DNA of 64,000 nucleotides, taken from positions 372,001 to 436,000 of the forward strand of contig JBLDXI010000016.1 of NCBI GenBank assembly GCA_047495785.1, in the 5' to 3' direction. This stretch comes from Lepidodermella squamata (lineage: Eukaryota > Gastrotricha). The stretch's first letter is position 1. Each line of letters opens with the position of its first letter. The position numbers and the translations under genes were made by a program. Below the pieces are notes generated by a model that saw nothing but the letters and a program-made list of their open reading frames with translations, ran no database searches and was not told where the DNA came from. Below, in pieces: positions 24,101-33,490 of this stretch.

Positions 24101-24271
24101 CACTCACCTGTGTTACGCAATCAACGCGCCGACTTTGCGGTTTTCGGAATCGGGGAGCCCTGATGGCCAACTACAAAATTGCCAAGCGGTTAGGCCGGCA
24201 AAAATCGGGAAGTATGAAAATTCAAGGTGAATAGCGCCAGTTTGAGTATACACGTTTTCGGCATTAGAGGG
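21173..24271 (-). mobile_element. piggyBac DNA transposon, apparently intact
   Basis: Terminal inverted repeats CCCTCTAATGCCG (21173-21185) and its complement (24259-24271) are flanked by TTAA on both sides (21169-21172, 24272-24275), the piggyBac target duplication. Both ends carry several subterminal copies of a word like TTGAGTWTACWC (about 21200-21430 and 23960-24260), probable transposase binding sites. A complete transposase gene lies inside on the minus strand. Confidence 0.95.
21465..23712 (-). CDS. piggyBac transposase (DDE_Tnp_1_7)
   Basis: Minus strand, four exons: 23712-23478, 23422-22644, 22591-22429, 22366-21465 (2079 nt, 692 aa), all in frame. The N-terminus is acidic and low-complexity (Lys/Glu/Ser) with a KKIAKKIAKKPK basic run that may be a nuclear signal. 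The catalytic triad known from piggyBac is present: Asp342 (VVVDEQMTAFKGR), Asp426 (YMDNWFTS) and Asp537 (MRGVDVADR). The tail has a Cys-rich zinc domain (RQCALC..YECRVCDVGLC). The third intron begins GC (CAG/GCAAGT), a permitted non-canonical donor. It cuts and pastes DNA at TTAA. With intact ends and frame this copy could be active; that is inference. Confidence 0.9.
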
Positions 24272-24275
24272 TTAA

Positions 24276-24747
24276 TATAAGGAGAATCGACCAAAGGGTC
24301 CCTTTCGTATTTGACTGAGTTCACCGTGAGGGCCGATTGAACAGGTAAGGATGATCCCACACAAAGGAATTTCTATTTGGTCTATTTTGCCTAGGTCAAT
24401 GTCAGGATACAATGGTATTCCTCGCGCCACGCTTGTCGTTGTTTTTGTTACCGAACTTCACAAAACTAATGATGAATAGGGGATGCCTTAATTTTGAAAA
24501 AAATCACACCTCTGTTCCCAATTTTAAAATGATTATAGTTTCAAAACAATGTGAGATATCGGTCTGATTGTTTCAAATTCTTGAATTCTTGTCGCCAACA
24601 TTGAGAAGTAAACTCAAAAGTCAAAAGGGCGATCAACAATTCATCAAATGAAATTACTGCCAAAGTCAAAATTGTCCTTGTGGCCGTGTTAGGGTTGAAT
24701 GATATCGATTTTTCATTCATATCTAATATATTTTCCTATTATCATTT
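24276..24747. other. Spacer
   Basis: No coding or repeat signal that I can support between the piggyBac element and the TAGGCCTA element. Confidence 0.4.
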
Positions 24748-25699
24748 CCCAGTCAAAACCCTGTAGGCCTAGACTGGGCATATGTAGGCTCCCGGTCTCT
24801 CTGGGCCTAAGGCTAGGCCTAAATTTGAGCGATAATCTAGGCCTAGTCTAGGGTTTTAGAGGTAAGTATACCTAACAATAATTAAGTCTATGGCTACTGG
24901 TCCCTGAGCTCTCAGGCGCCGGTAACCATTGCAGATCGACTCGTAACATTGTTTGAAAGAATCGAAAGACAAATCGCTCGATGTTGACTTGTGTCGGTGG
25001 TTGGAGTCGAACCCGGGTCGCCTTGCCAAAGAGGTGGACGCGCTACCACTAGACCAGCTGGTCACGCTTATACGGTAAGGGTTAATAGGGGTATATATCC
25101 ATGGTCACCCACGGTACTCACAGAGGGTGCCTGGATCCCAATATCGCTGTCCTATTTGTGGATGACTTATTTTTATTTTTATTTTTTTATTTTTTTATTT
25201 CAAAAACGATTTCTAGTGCAGTTTTTCACGGGGAATATATTGGTGCAATCCGTTTTTATGTCTGACCCATGGTCATTATTATACAGCCAATTGTGAGAGG
25301 CATAGCATTGGGTCAAGTAATAAGGCTGAAATGCCAGACTTTGCAACTATCATTTTTCGAGTTGCATCAACCAACAAACAACATCAATTATATGGCCACA
25401 AGATGCAATGATTTCACAAATTCTTGCGATATGCTCCAGGAATTGTGGGAAATGGACATATCATACACACAAATGATATACGCATGATGCAATCTACTTC
25501 ACTCAATTCCTAGGCCTAGTCTGGGCCTAGAAAATTCATGAGAAAATTGGCTAGGCCTAGACCAGGCCCAGCATTCTCGGGCCATTTTCGAAGCTCTGTT
25601 GTTAGGCCTAGCCTAGGCCCAGACCTGACCTAGGCTAGGTTCAATTAGGCCTACACTAGGCCTAGGAGCCTAGTCTAGGCCTACAGACTTTTGACTGGG
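24748..25699. mobile_element. TAGGCCTA-rich inverted-repeat element (about 950 bp)
   Basis: The ends are inverted copies: CCCAGTCAAAACCCTGTAGG at the left and a complementary CCTACAGACTTTTGACTGGG at the right, flanked by ATTT on each side (24744-24747, 25700-25703). Inside each end, the palindrome TAGGCCTA and variants recur many times (24762-24850 and 25510-25685). A tRNA-like segment lies in the middle. There is no transposase frame, so it is non-autonomous. I do not recognise the family. Confidence 0.7.
24995..25063 (-). repeat. tRNA-like sequence (SINE head or tRNA pseudogene)
   Basis: On the minus strand box A reads TGGTCTAGTGG and box B GGTTCGACTCC, about 40 bp apart, as in a tRNA. The would-be acceptor ends (GACCAGC and AACCACC) do not pair, so this is not a working tRNA gene. 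It sits inside the inverted-repeat element. Confidence 0.6.
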
Positions 25700-25734
25700 A
25701 TTTACCGATTCATTTGAGATCTCGCTTTCTAAAA

Positions 25735-25914
25735 ATGCTCAAGTGTTATTTGATCGTCTACATTCTATTTCTTATCGCCTCCACCGTCGCACCTGGCTAC
25801 CTTAATAATAATCACTACGTATACCCAGAGTACACCGCCGAAGCAGAACGCCATCACAACAGCTGTCCAGGGCGAATAATTTTCTCCGCTCGCGCGTGGG
25901 CAGCACGTACTTGA
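25735..25914 (+). CDS. Possible small secreted peptide
   Basis: 59 codons from ATG at 25735. The first 20 residues are strongly hydrophobic (MLKCYLIVYILFLIASTVAP), then a polar stretch with HYVYPEY. A second frame overlaps from about 25850 to 26087 (RSRVGSTYLNASHDKAERL), which could mean a frameshift in a longer gene. No family recognised; it may be chance. The sequence just downstream (about 26275) starts the decayed copy C locus. Confidence 0.25.
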   Translation: MLKCYLIVYILFLIASTVAPGYLNNNHYVYPEYTAEAERHHNSCPGRIIFSARAWAART

Positions 25915-26225
25915 ACGCCTCTCATGACAAAGCGGAGCGGCTAAAGCAGCGACGCCTCAAGATTATGCGCTGCAATCGTCTTTTGGTGGCAAGTCGAGCT
26001 GAACAGATTGTCACTGGATTGTTTCTTGCTTACATGCTCTCATGTATGATCAGTTGCTTTTGTTTGATAAGGATAAAAAAAACTTGAATTTTTGGACTAG
26101 CCTTCCCAGTCATCTCAACTCGCCTTCGGCTCGTTTCGATTCGTAAATCTCGGCCGGCTCCGTTCAGATATAAACTTTTTACTCATGTTATACCATAAAA
26201 ATATAAATAAGTGAAAATAGGATCC

Positions 26226-26250
26226 AAATCAAATCAAATCAAATCAAATC
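26226..26250. repeat. (AAATC)n microsatellite
   Basis: Five tandem copies of AAATC. Confidence 0.9.
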
Positions 26251-26274
26251 CAAAGCACTGGAGTGTAAAACGCG

Positions 26275-26760
26275 TTTGTTCATTAGGCAGAGCCGTGATG
26301 CATCACCTGACCAAACTATTTGAAATAATGTCATGCCAGTTAATTTTTCATGTTGGCGAAATCACACGCTGTGCGTTTTTATCGAGTCTCCAGGCTTAAA
26401 GCTTTTATTCGGCTTTTCTTGGCTTTATTTGATAGATTTTATAGGTTTTCCGCCTTTTACCGACACTGGCTAATATGTTTATGTCGCAAAATGCTGTCTT
26501 GTTGCGCTGACTTGAAGCTGAATAATTTCAAAAACTGTCTGTGAATTTCGGTCCGTTGTAATGGCTGAAATTGGACGCGATTATCCTGCGGCATCCGCCG
26601 CTGGCATAATAATCGATGCCGCGAACGCTCAAGTCAGACTTCTGGCTTCTGACTTCTGACACACAGTCAAAGTAATTCAGACCAAACGGCTTTATTATAA
26701 AAATTGAAGTGAATTATAAGGGAACTCGACTGTAAAATCGCATGGTATACGATGAAACAT
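26275..26760 (+). pseudogene. Decayed 5' end of pseudo-astacin copy C (exons 1-2)
   Basis: Aligns with the 5' flank and exons 1-2 of copy A (about 2280-2707). The shared flank includes GCCGTGATGCATCAC and CCAGGCTTAAA. Exon 1 is still visible near 26562 (AGIIIDAANAQ followed by a GT), and exon 2 only as GGAACTCGACTGTAAAATCG at about 26720, in a broken frame. Exons 3 onward of copy C lie 10.9 kb downstream, beyond a second GPCR copy. This shows that the original gene had the same layout as copy A. Confidence 0.65.
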
Positions 26761-26800
26761 TTTTAAGTGAAGTTGATGTTATTTATCATTAAATCTTAAA

Positions 26801-26950
26801 TTTTTAATGTGAACAACAGCGCGAAGAATTTGCGACCATTTTCCTTTTTTATTTGAGACTGAAGATGACGTCAGATGACGTCGAAACGTCACAATCTCAA
26901 ATAAAGGAAAATGGTCGCAAATTCTTCGCGCTGTTATTCACATTAAAAAT
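26801..26950. repeat. Long hairpin (about 57-bp arms, about 36-bp loop)
   Basis: The left arm (about 26801-26858) is the reverse complement of the right arm (about 26895-26950) with only a few mismatches. The loop is CTGAAGA, two GACGTC copies, GAAAC, GTC. No coding sequence. Confidence 0.85.
26851..26902 (+). ncRNA. Hammerhead-ribozyme-like core in hairpin loop
   Basis: Order on the plus strand: stem ATTTGAGA, then CTGAAGA (26859-26865, fits the CUGANGA box), T, GACGTC-AGAT-GACGTC (a self-complementary stem II), GAAAC (26883-26887), GTC (the usual NUH cleavage triplet), ACAA, then TCTCAAAT closing stem I. The parts and their order fit a type I hammerhead. Stem III would be only AC/GT with no loop, so a monomer should be inactive or weak; such minimal forms are reported to work as dimers in retroelements. 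Function is inference. Confidence 0.4.
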
Positions 26951-27743
26951 TACAAAAAAGAAACATCTTATCAAGTCTGGAATTCACGGGTTAAAACAGT
27001 GTGCGAAGTACCCCAAGTAAACGCCTCGTAAATAAAGAATCAGCAGCTTTATTTAGAAAAGACATAATGAATTAATATAACCTTTTGTTAGGCGAGAACC
27101 TAACTGCTTCAATAATGCGCTTGCAATCATCCTCTGCAGAAATCTCCGTCTTTCGCAGCAGAATTGAGTCAGTTCATCAGAAAATCTAAATTAACGATCA
27201 TCTCAAATAACAGTGGATGAAGATGGATCTCCGAGGTGCGCTTGTCCAGGTACGGGTATTTCCAGCCCAGAATTTATCTGACCAAAGGTTTTTTTTGTTT
27301 TCATGCCTGGACCTCACTTATCCGTGCTGTTCAGCTAGATTGGGACTCAGAGAAGCAGATAAGGAGAATTTCTAATTCTTGGACGTTCCATGTTCATTTT
27401 AGAAGCATTATCTTGACTATTGCGGTGCATGCCATGATGTCATTAGTTGAGTCATAGTGAGTGTCAAAGCTCAGATTAACCGCTTTTTTGTGGCGAAGGC
27501 TACTACGCAAAGGCAATCGCGAATATGCGCAGTAAATCGTTTCCGGCTTCGCAATGCCTTCAACTTTGTTTCGAGACATGTTCGAGATTTTTCCGGCGTT
27601 TTTTCCAGCTCAGCTAATTCGAAAGCTAACAGGAAATCATGTTATGAAGACATTAACTTTAGCGCAGGATACGGAGAGAAACAGTAGGGGAAGTAGCCCT
27701 GGCAATCTCCGGAGGTTCCGGATGTCGAGTGGTGGACGTCTTC
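26951..27743. other. Spacer upstream of GPCR copy 2
   Basis: No supported gene. The last 100 bp become similar to the sequence upstream of GPCR copy 1. Confidence 0.4.
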
Positions 27744-27785
27744 AAAGCACGCTTTTAAGGCGCCAAGTTCTGACGATCCCACGAT
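27744..27785 (+). promoter_or_regulatory. Conserved upstream block, copy 3 (GPCR copy 2)
   Basis: AAAGCACGCTTTTAAGGCGC, then CAAGTTCTGACGAT, about 85 bp before the ATG at 27832. Same block and spacing as at 5172 and 5540. Confidence 0.5.
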
Positions 27786-27831
27786 AAAAGACGCATCAGT
27801 CAAAATCTAGCTTTCAATCTGCATCCTTAGA

Positions 27832-29094
27832 ATGATTTATATTTGTATTCTAACGTTTTTGTTACCGTTTTCTGCCTCAGTAACGGAGGCACGTAAGCCT
27901 TATCGCTTGCGAACTCTCTTTCACCTCCCCATATGGAAAAACACGGGCGACTACCGCAACTGTCGATGGGCTATACAGTCGGCGTACGACTTCGCGAATA
28001 ATCGAAGCGACATCTTACCCGACTACCACCTCGAATTCGACTATCGTGACGAAGGCTCACAGAGCTTTGCCGTAGTTTCTTCGAGCATATACTACATTCG
28101 TCAAATGCTCGACTCTGAAGACCCAAGTCTTGTCATGGCTCCGCTTAATATCGGTGTTCAATTCACGCCAGGGTGTAAAAGTTGGGGTAGGGTTGCGTCG
28201 CATATGGACATGGTCGTAGCATCGTTTGCCTGCATTTCGCCAGCCATGATTGACCGTCGAGATCTATATCCAAACCTGTGGCGAATCAGGTCAAGTGCTC
28301 AACTGACTATTATGGCTCGTCTGAGCTTCATATTGAAAGCTACGCCGTGGAAAAAAGTCGCCATTGTATTCCCAGCAGTTGAGAGCTCGTTCGGTTTCGA
28401 GGCAGCTACCTATTCAATGTCGATCAACAATGGATTCGGCCTCGCGATTCAAACTATCGAAGCTAGTTCTGATTTCAATGACGACGTTATGCAGACTTTC
28501 ATAAAGAAAGACGTTCGAATTTTCTCATTGGAAAACGGCGACGCCATTGTTATGATTCAATTCCTCTGCCAGGCCTATTTCAACGGTATTAAGGGGGATA
28601 AATACATATTTCTAGCGCTGTCTAATGCTTACTCAGACCCTAACACTGCTCCGCCGTCTTATTACCTGACAAATTGCAATTCGACAATTTACAGAGAGCA
28701 AATTACCAGGGTTTTGTATTTTGGTGCCCTCTCTACATTCGCGGATGGAAAGTCCAAAGATTATCTCGGCAACACAATGTTAGAGTTTGATAGTTATCTT
28801 AGGACAACTTACCCAGTTGACTTACGTCTGCCGGATTACTCAACAAGGTACACTTGCTACGATTTAGCACTTCACTCAATTGTGGTCCTGAATGATTCCG
28901 AAAGCCGGCTTCAAAAGCTGAATTTGTCAATGAAGGATTATCGTGTAGATCCAAGGAAAGTCATGTTAGCGGTCAACAGCAGTGCTGGTGGGGTCAGGTA
29001 CCGAAATCAGCTACAAGGCTTCTTCCACTACTCGTCAAGAATGGAAATGGAAATGGAAATACATTCATTTTTTTCAGGTGGGCTCGGCAATTAG
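27832..29094 (+). pseudogene. Truncated class C GPCR, copy 2 (ligand-binding domain only)
   Basis: 420 codons collinear with residues 1 to about 408 of the intact receptor at 5617-7950: signal peptide, RKPYRLRTLFHLP, PLNIGVQFTPGCKSWG, HYSSRMEME. The match is close throughout the ligand-binding domain. At about 29060 homology ends where a 360-bp inverted-repeat insertion begins, adding 14 unrelated residues and a stop. No sequence of the seven-helix part is found downstream. The remaining frame is fully open and keeps its signal peptide, so it could still yield a secreted ligand-binding domain; decay just after truncation is equally possible. It sits between copy C exons 1-2 and 3, mirroring copy A. 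Confidence 0.75.
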
Positions 29095-29419
29095 CGGCTT
29101 AATTAACTGCTTAACACCAAGATCTGAGTCGCAAAAATTCATTGATCGAAAAATGCCTCATAAAAATGGCAGCAATGCTATGATTCATCGCAATTTTGCA
29201 TATTCATGAACCTTGAAGCTGATGCCTAAAAAAAACCTTGGTAAAACCGCAAATGCATTAAATTAAAGAACGCAGGAGTAGAAAATAAGTCGAATTTTTA
29301 TATAAGACGATTCGTCGTAAGTAGAGGATTCTAAAAATCCAAGTCCCATGGTCATAACACTCACGCCTGAGAAGTAGTTAAGCCGCTAATTGCCGAGCCC
29401 ACCTGAAAAAATGAATGTA
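29060..29419. mobile_element. 360-bp inverted-repeat insertion cutting GPCR copy 2
   Basis: Arms of about 40 bp: 29060-29100 and its complement at 29380-29419, sharing CAGGTGGGCTCGGCAATTAG. No coding content; MITE-like. No clear target duplication. A segment near 29535 (GTCGAGTCCATACTG, then TTAGTCCCAAG) recurs in altered form at about 34260. Confidence 0.7.
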
Positions 29420-30046
29420 ATGGGAGAATGCAGCAAAAGGCCTTGCTATTATTGCTAAAACCACATTTTTTGCCTCGTCCACAAAAATAGTATTTTTTGC
29501 CTCGATCAGATGAATTTTGTATGTGTTTGTTAAGAAGTGTCGAGTCCATACTGCTATTAGTCCCAAGTACAAGCACTCATCCTTGTAGCCTTTACCAAAC
29601 AAGCCAAGTTGTGGACCCACACTGGCAGCTGTAATTTCAAATGATTGCGAGTTGCGAGTTGAAAAGTCATTCCAGCATGAGAATTGACCGACCTATCGAA
29701 TTATTTAGCATATTCAGACTTGCTTAGGCAGCTTGTTAGCTTTCTTAGAAATTACGTTAGGATGAGAAAAATGCGAGCCAGGGGCCGGCTTAGCACTGCG
29801 TGAGCAGCAGCTAGTGTAAACAACTCTCTCGCTTAACTACTTTCATGCTCGATTCTGGGCGCACATTCCTAAATTACTTTTCCCAACTATTTGCTCAGCT
29901 TCTAATTAGAAATAGCTAGGGATCCAAACTTCGGTAAAATCACTAATTGAAAATCAATCAAAATAAGCAAGCTCAATCTAGGTATCTAATCAATTGTAAT
30001 AAAATCCGAATATTTTCTGAAATTTTAATCTAGAAAATTCGAAATA

Positions 30047-30424
30047 CAGCGTGTCCCAGAAGTTGCGCAACTATTTTATATTTTGGCAATTTTTTCTAGG
30101 AAAATCAACTGTTTTTTTCTAATTAAACCAACCACGAGAAAATTCCATCTTTTATCCGCGATTTAACCGAAGAAGTAAAAAATTAACCGGGTAACCCCGA
30201 TGGTAACTGGTTCGGTAATTTTCGTTATTTTACTCGGTTGGAACAAATTTCTCCGGACTTTTTACTCTGGATTAACAAGTGGCATACTTAATTACTATTC
30301 TTGTGATTTTTTGAATTTTTCTAATTTTTTTCGGGCCATGAGATGTGACTTCGACTCTCATTTTGGAGTTTCTGAACCCTTTTCTGTGTATTTTCTTTGC
30401 TTGCGTTACTTATGGGACACGCTG
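30047..30424. mobile_element. mariner-type MITE
   Basis: Terminal inverted repeats CAGCGTGTCCCAGAAGT and ACTTATGGGACACGCTG, flanked by TA on both sides (30045-30046, 30425-30426). The 378-bp interior is AT-rich and non-coding. The ends resemble Tc1/mariner repeats with a GTGTCCCA core. Confidence 0.8.
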
Positions 30425-30728
30425 TAATTTGAAATAATTTTGAAATGATTTATTGATATTCTTTTGTGAAAATTTGAGATAATCATTAGTACATAAAATG
30501 ACTGAAATACTCTTGATCTGGCAATAAATTGCATTGCAATGCCGAAGTGAGACAATTGAAAGAATTGGGAAATCTAATGCCGCGACAATTTTATAAAAAA
30601 AATCCTCGTAAATGACTGGTTTTTATACAACGAAAAATAAACACCGAATAGAAACCAGTTGTAACCGGTATGGTTTAAACGGAAAATAAACACTAGTGAA
30701 CCCTGCCTGTTGGGCATTAGACGTACCA

Positions 30729-31087
30729 CATTATAGGGCGACTTTGCAGTCACATGACTAAGGTCAAAGTCCGTCTATTTTTTTCTGGTCTTGGTCGCGC
30801 GGTCGCGCAGTCGTTGTGGTCGGGCGGTCGTGTAAAAAAATGCTCGCTTAAAAATGAGAGAAAAAAAACGATGCACCACCAGGAGTCGAACTAAGGATGT
30901 TGGAATAAAAAACCATGTTTTTGATCCACTACGCCACCAATTCATGACAATTAAGAGTTTCTATCAGTGGATCCGATTGGCAACAATATGGGTGTAAATA
31001 TTTTCGCGGCCGATTTCTTCAACTGGTGGCGTAGTGGATCAAAAACATGGATTTTTAGTCATGTGACTGCAAAGTCGCCCTATAATG
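30729..31087. mobile_element. Inverted-repeat element with tRNA-like insert
   Basis: Ends CATTATAGGGCGACTTTGC and the complement (33-bp arms, 30729-30761 and 31055-31087). A second inner inverted pair (about 30908-30944 and 31019-31057) surrounds GTGGCGTAGTGGAT. On the minus strand about 30876-30943 reads as tRNA-like: box A TGGCGTAGTGG, box B AGTTCGACTCC. The left end of the same family recurs at 56283-56390. Confidence 0.75.
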
Positions 31088-32149
31088 CAGGACGCAGCGC
31101 CTCGATTATAGCGCCTGATGTTTGTGTTATTTTTTAATAAGGTCGGCATATTTTTATCTTTCAAAAAGGTCGGCGTGGCTAAAAATAACCTCATTAGCAG
31201 TGATCGTTATTTTTCTTCTGTGAACAGCAAAAAATATCGTTCATATCGTTCATCAGTCACTTATTCATGCAAAGATTCAGTTTTTTGTTGCGACCTAACG
31301 ATCTCGATCTTGAAGAAAACGGCGGCCGCGAAAAGATCAGTTGTTTTGTTTTCACTTTTTAAATTTTATTATCAATGGCAAATTGTTGTTATTCACGTCA
31401 CGTGATTTTTTGCGCAAACCCAGATAACGGGAGCTTCGAAGTCGCTGCGCCCTGGTACGTCTCATGGAGCCGGGGCGGGAGGGGATCGAACTCATGCCCA
31501 TCGATCTTGACGCTCAATGCACAGCAGACAGTAAAATTACCGCGTGTCCTGATTTTTTCAAGATTATTTCTGTGAATTTAATATAACGTATTGTGAATCG
31601 CGTGTGACGTGCGCGAGGAGTGGTAAACAAGCCCCCACGGACAACAATTCAGTGTGAAAGGACGTGAGGCATCTCTCAAAAAAGCTATCGATGAGCACGC
31701 GATAGCTTCGAGCAGAACAAACCAACAATTTTAGTTATTATTGCAATTTTCAATTTCAAGTGAATTGCCAACTTGCTAGGTGCTAGGAAACAACCAGCTG
31801 CCCCGTTAATCAGAAGCCTAGCCCTGTACCATGTAACAACCAACGATCTTTTTATAATGAATTTTTCTGAGCTGATTTCGCCAAGAGTTTGGAACGTGAA
31901 CTATTGTGTACACTCAGGGTCCTATCCACTCATTATGATCTCAATTAATTTCAAAGGTCTACAAAACCTCTGGTTTCCTACTAGTCGACAATTTCGATCG
32001 TCTATTGCTAAAATCCCTCCTACTGACAGCTTGCTCGTCTTGTGTTCTCTCATAGATACTTTGTTACTCAATTTCTCTGAAAAGAGCTTTAATGAATGAC
32101 TTTTGGAAACAATCTTTTTCGATTCGGAAATTTCGGAAATTCCAGGGTT

Positions 32150-32300
32150 CCGACTAGGCCCAGCTCTGAGGGGGGTAAATCGAGCATTTTGAGACAAAAA
32201 ATTTGCAAATCAACAGGGGGGGGACCCTTACGTTTTTCAGAAATTTTCGAACGCCAAGGGGGTTTATTTACCCCACTTACCCCCCGTACTCGGACCACTG
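32150..32300. repeat. Dispersed repeat, copy 1
   Basis: Shares CCGACTAGG, CAGCTCTGAGGGGGGTAAAT, ACGTTTTTCAGAAA and CCCCGTACTCGGA in the same order with 53548-53669. Non-coding, family unknown. Confidence 0.75.
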
Positions 32301-32752
32301 GGAAATTCACTAAAATGTAAGAAAATCAGTCTATCGATGCTCAAAATGTGCCTATTCATCTGTTCTTCAAACTTCAAAATGACATTCGTATGTTTATTAC
32401 TTTCAGGGCATGAACTCTAAACTCTAAATTTCTCCAAGCCAGAAAAATTGGACAATGATAGTAAAATTATTTCATCTTTTCCTAAAATTTATAATAATAA
32501 ATATCCGTTGAGCATTTTTGCTCAATTGCTAAACCTGTGCTCAATTTGCTCAACGCGTGCCAAAGCAGTGCACAATTTGCGCTCAATTCGTGAACAACTA
32601 GAGCTTAACCAGAGGATGAATCATCAAAAAGTGCTCAAAATGTGCTCAAAATGTGCTTAACACGTCGTATGACACGCGTTGAGCACACCAATAATTATTG
32701 AAAATATACCACGTCATTGATCAGTCAATTTCTGGTTCCGATATTAACCCGA

Positions 32753-32825
32753 TACCAGTGGCGCAATCGATTCGATTGCAGGCCTTGATTTTCAAAGTCA
32801 CTGGTTCGATTCCCGGTCACGACCG
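32753..32825 (+). repeat. tRNA-like unit 1
   Basis: CAGTGGCGCAATCGATTCG at the 5' side and the box B GGTTCGATTCC near the 3' side give a tRNA-like layout, but no proper anticodon stem is seen. Nearly the same unit recurs at 33013-33087. Confidence 0.55.
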
Positions 32826-33012
32826 ATTTTTCATTGGTTTTTTGGTTTTTTTTTACTTTCCTTGAAATTATACTGGCAAATGGCAATACTGCCGAATCCC
32901 GAAACTGGCCGTTTGTAAAAAAACGGCCAATGACGGCAGTGGTGCCTACTGCCAATACGGCAAAATAAAAAAAATCCACGCTAAATCGGTTTTTTGTGAT
33001 TGATTTTCTAAG

Positions 33013-33087
33013 CGAACCAGTGGCGCAATCGATTCGATTGCAGGCCTCGATGTTCAAAGTCACTGGTTCGATTCCCCGCCCTGACGG
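33013..33087 (+). repeat. tRNA-like unit 2
   Basis: Direct copy of the unit at 32753-32825 with a few changes, in the same orientation, 260 bp downstream within the same element. Confidence 0.55.
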
Positions 33088-33424
33088 ATTTTTATGAATT
33101 TCTCTGCAATTTAAAAAATTTGACTGCTCAACGAGTGCTTAAAGCGAAAATTGATGATTGCACAATGGGTGCGTAAACACTGCTCAAAGTGCTCAACGTT
33201 CGCTACTCGAATGCTTAATGAGTGCTCAATGACTGCGCAATGACTGCTCAATGACTGCTCAATCGCCTAAAGGCTGCACAATGACTGCACAACGAAATGC
33301 TTAACAGTGCACAATTATATTGAGCACGGGAAATAATTCTGCTCAACGAATGCTCAACGGATAAATAATATCATTAACATGTTGTTTTGTTCCATTAGAT
33401 ATTTTTTCTGTGCATTATTGAAGT

Positions 33425-33490
33425 ATGTTATTCTCGCACTGCTATCTCATCTTGTCCTTCGCCTTCTTGATCTATGGAACTGCCACGAGC
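33425..33490 (+). CDS. Candidate signal-peptide exon for copy C
   Basis: ATG then 22 codons of hydrophobic leader (MLFSHCYLILSFAFLIYG), ending exactly at a GTAAGT donor. Its length (66 nt), phase 0 end and leader character equal exon 1 of copy A (2492-2557). It may replace the decayed exon 1 at 26.56 kb for the copy C gene. No matching exon 2 was found before exon 3 at 37608, so the link is tentative. Confidence 0.35.

Larger units (their letters stand above)
32503..33362. mobile_element. TGCTCAA-rich inverted-repeat element (about 860 bp)
   Basis: Inverted ends ATCCGTTGAGCA (32503-32514) and TGCTCAACGGAT (33351-33362). Each end has many spaced copies of TGCTCAA or TGCACAA/TGCTTAA (32515-32690 and 33120-33350). 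The centre holds two direct tRNA-like units. No transposase frame, so non-autonomous. The AT-rich flanks hide the exact target duplication. Confidence 0.7.

Noticed and set aside
24995-25063. Functional tRNA gene on the minus strand
   Set aside because: Boxes A and B fit, but the acceptor arms do not pair and the anticodon stem is poor.
32753-33087. Pair of tRNA genes
   Set aside because: Near-identical tRNA-like units inside an inverted-repeat element, without a proper anticodon stem.
32503-33362. CRISPR-like array of TGCTCAA repeats
   Set aside because: Units are 7 bp, irregularly spaced and inverted at the two ends; the genome is animal.
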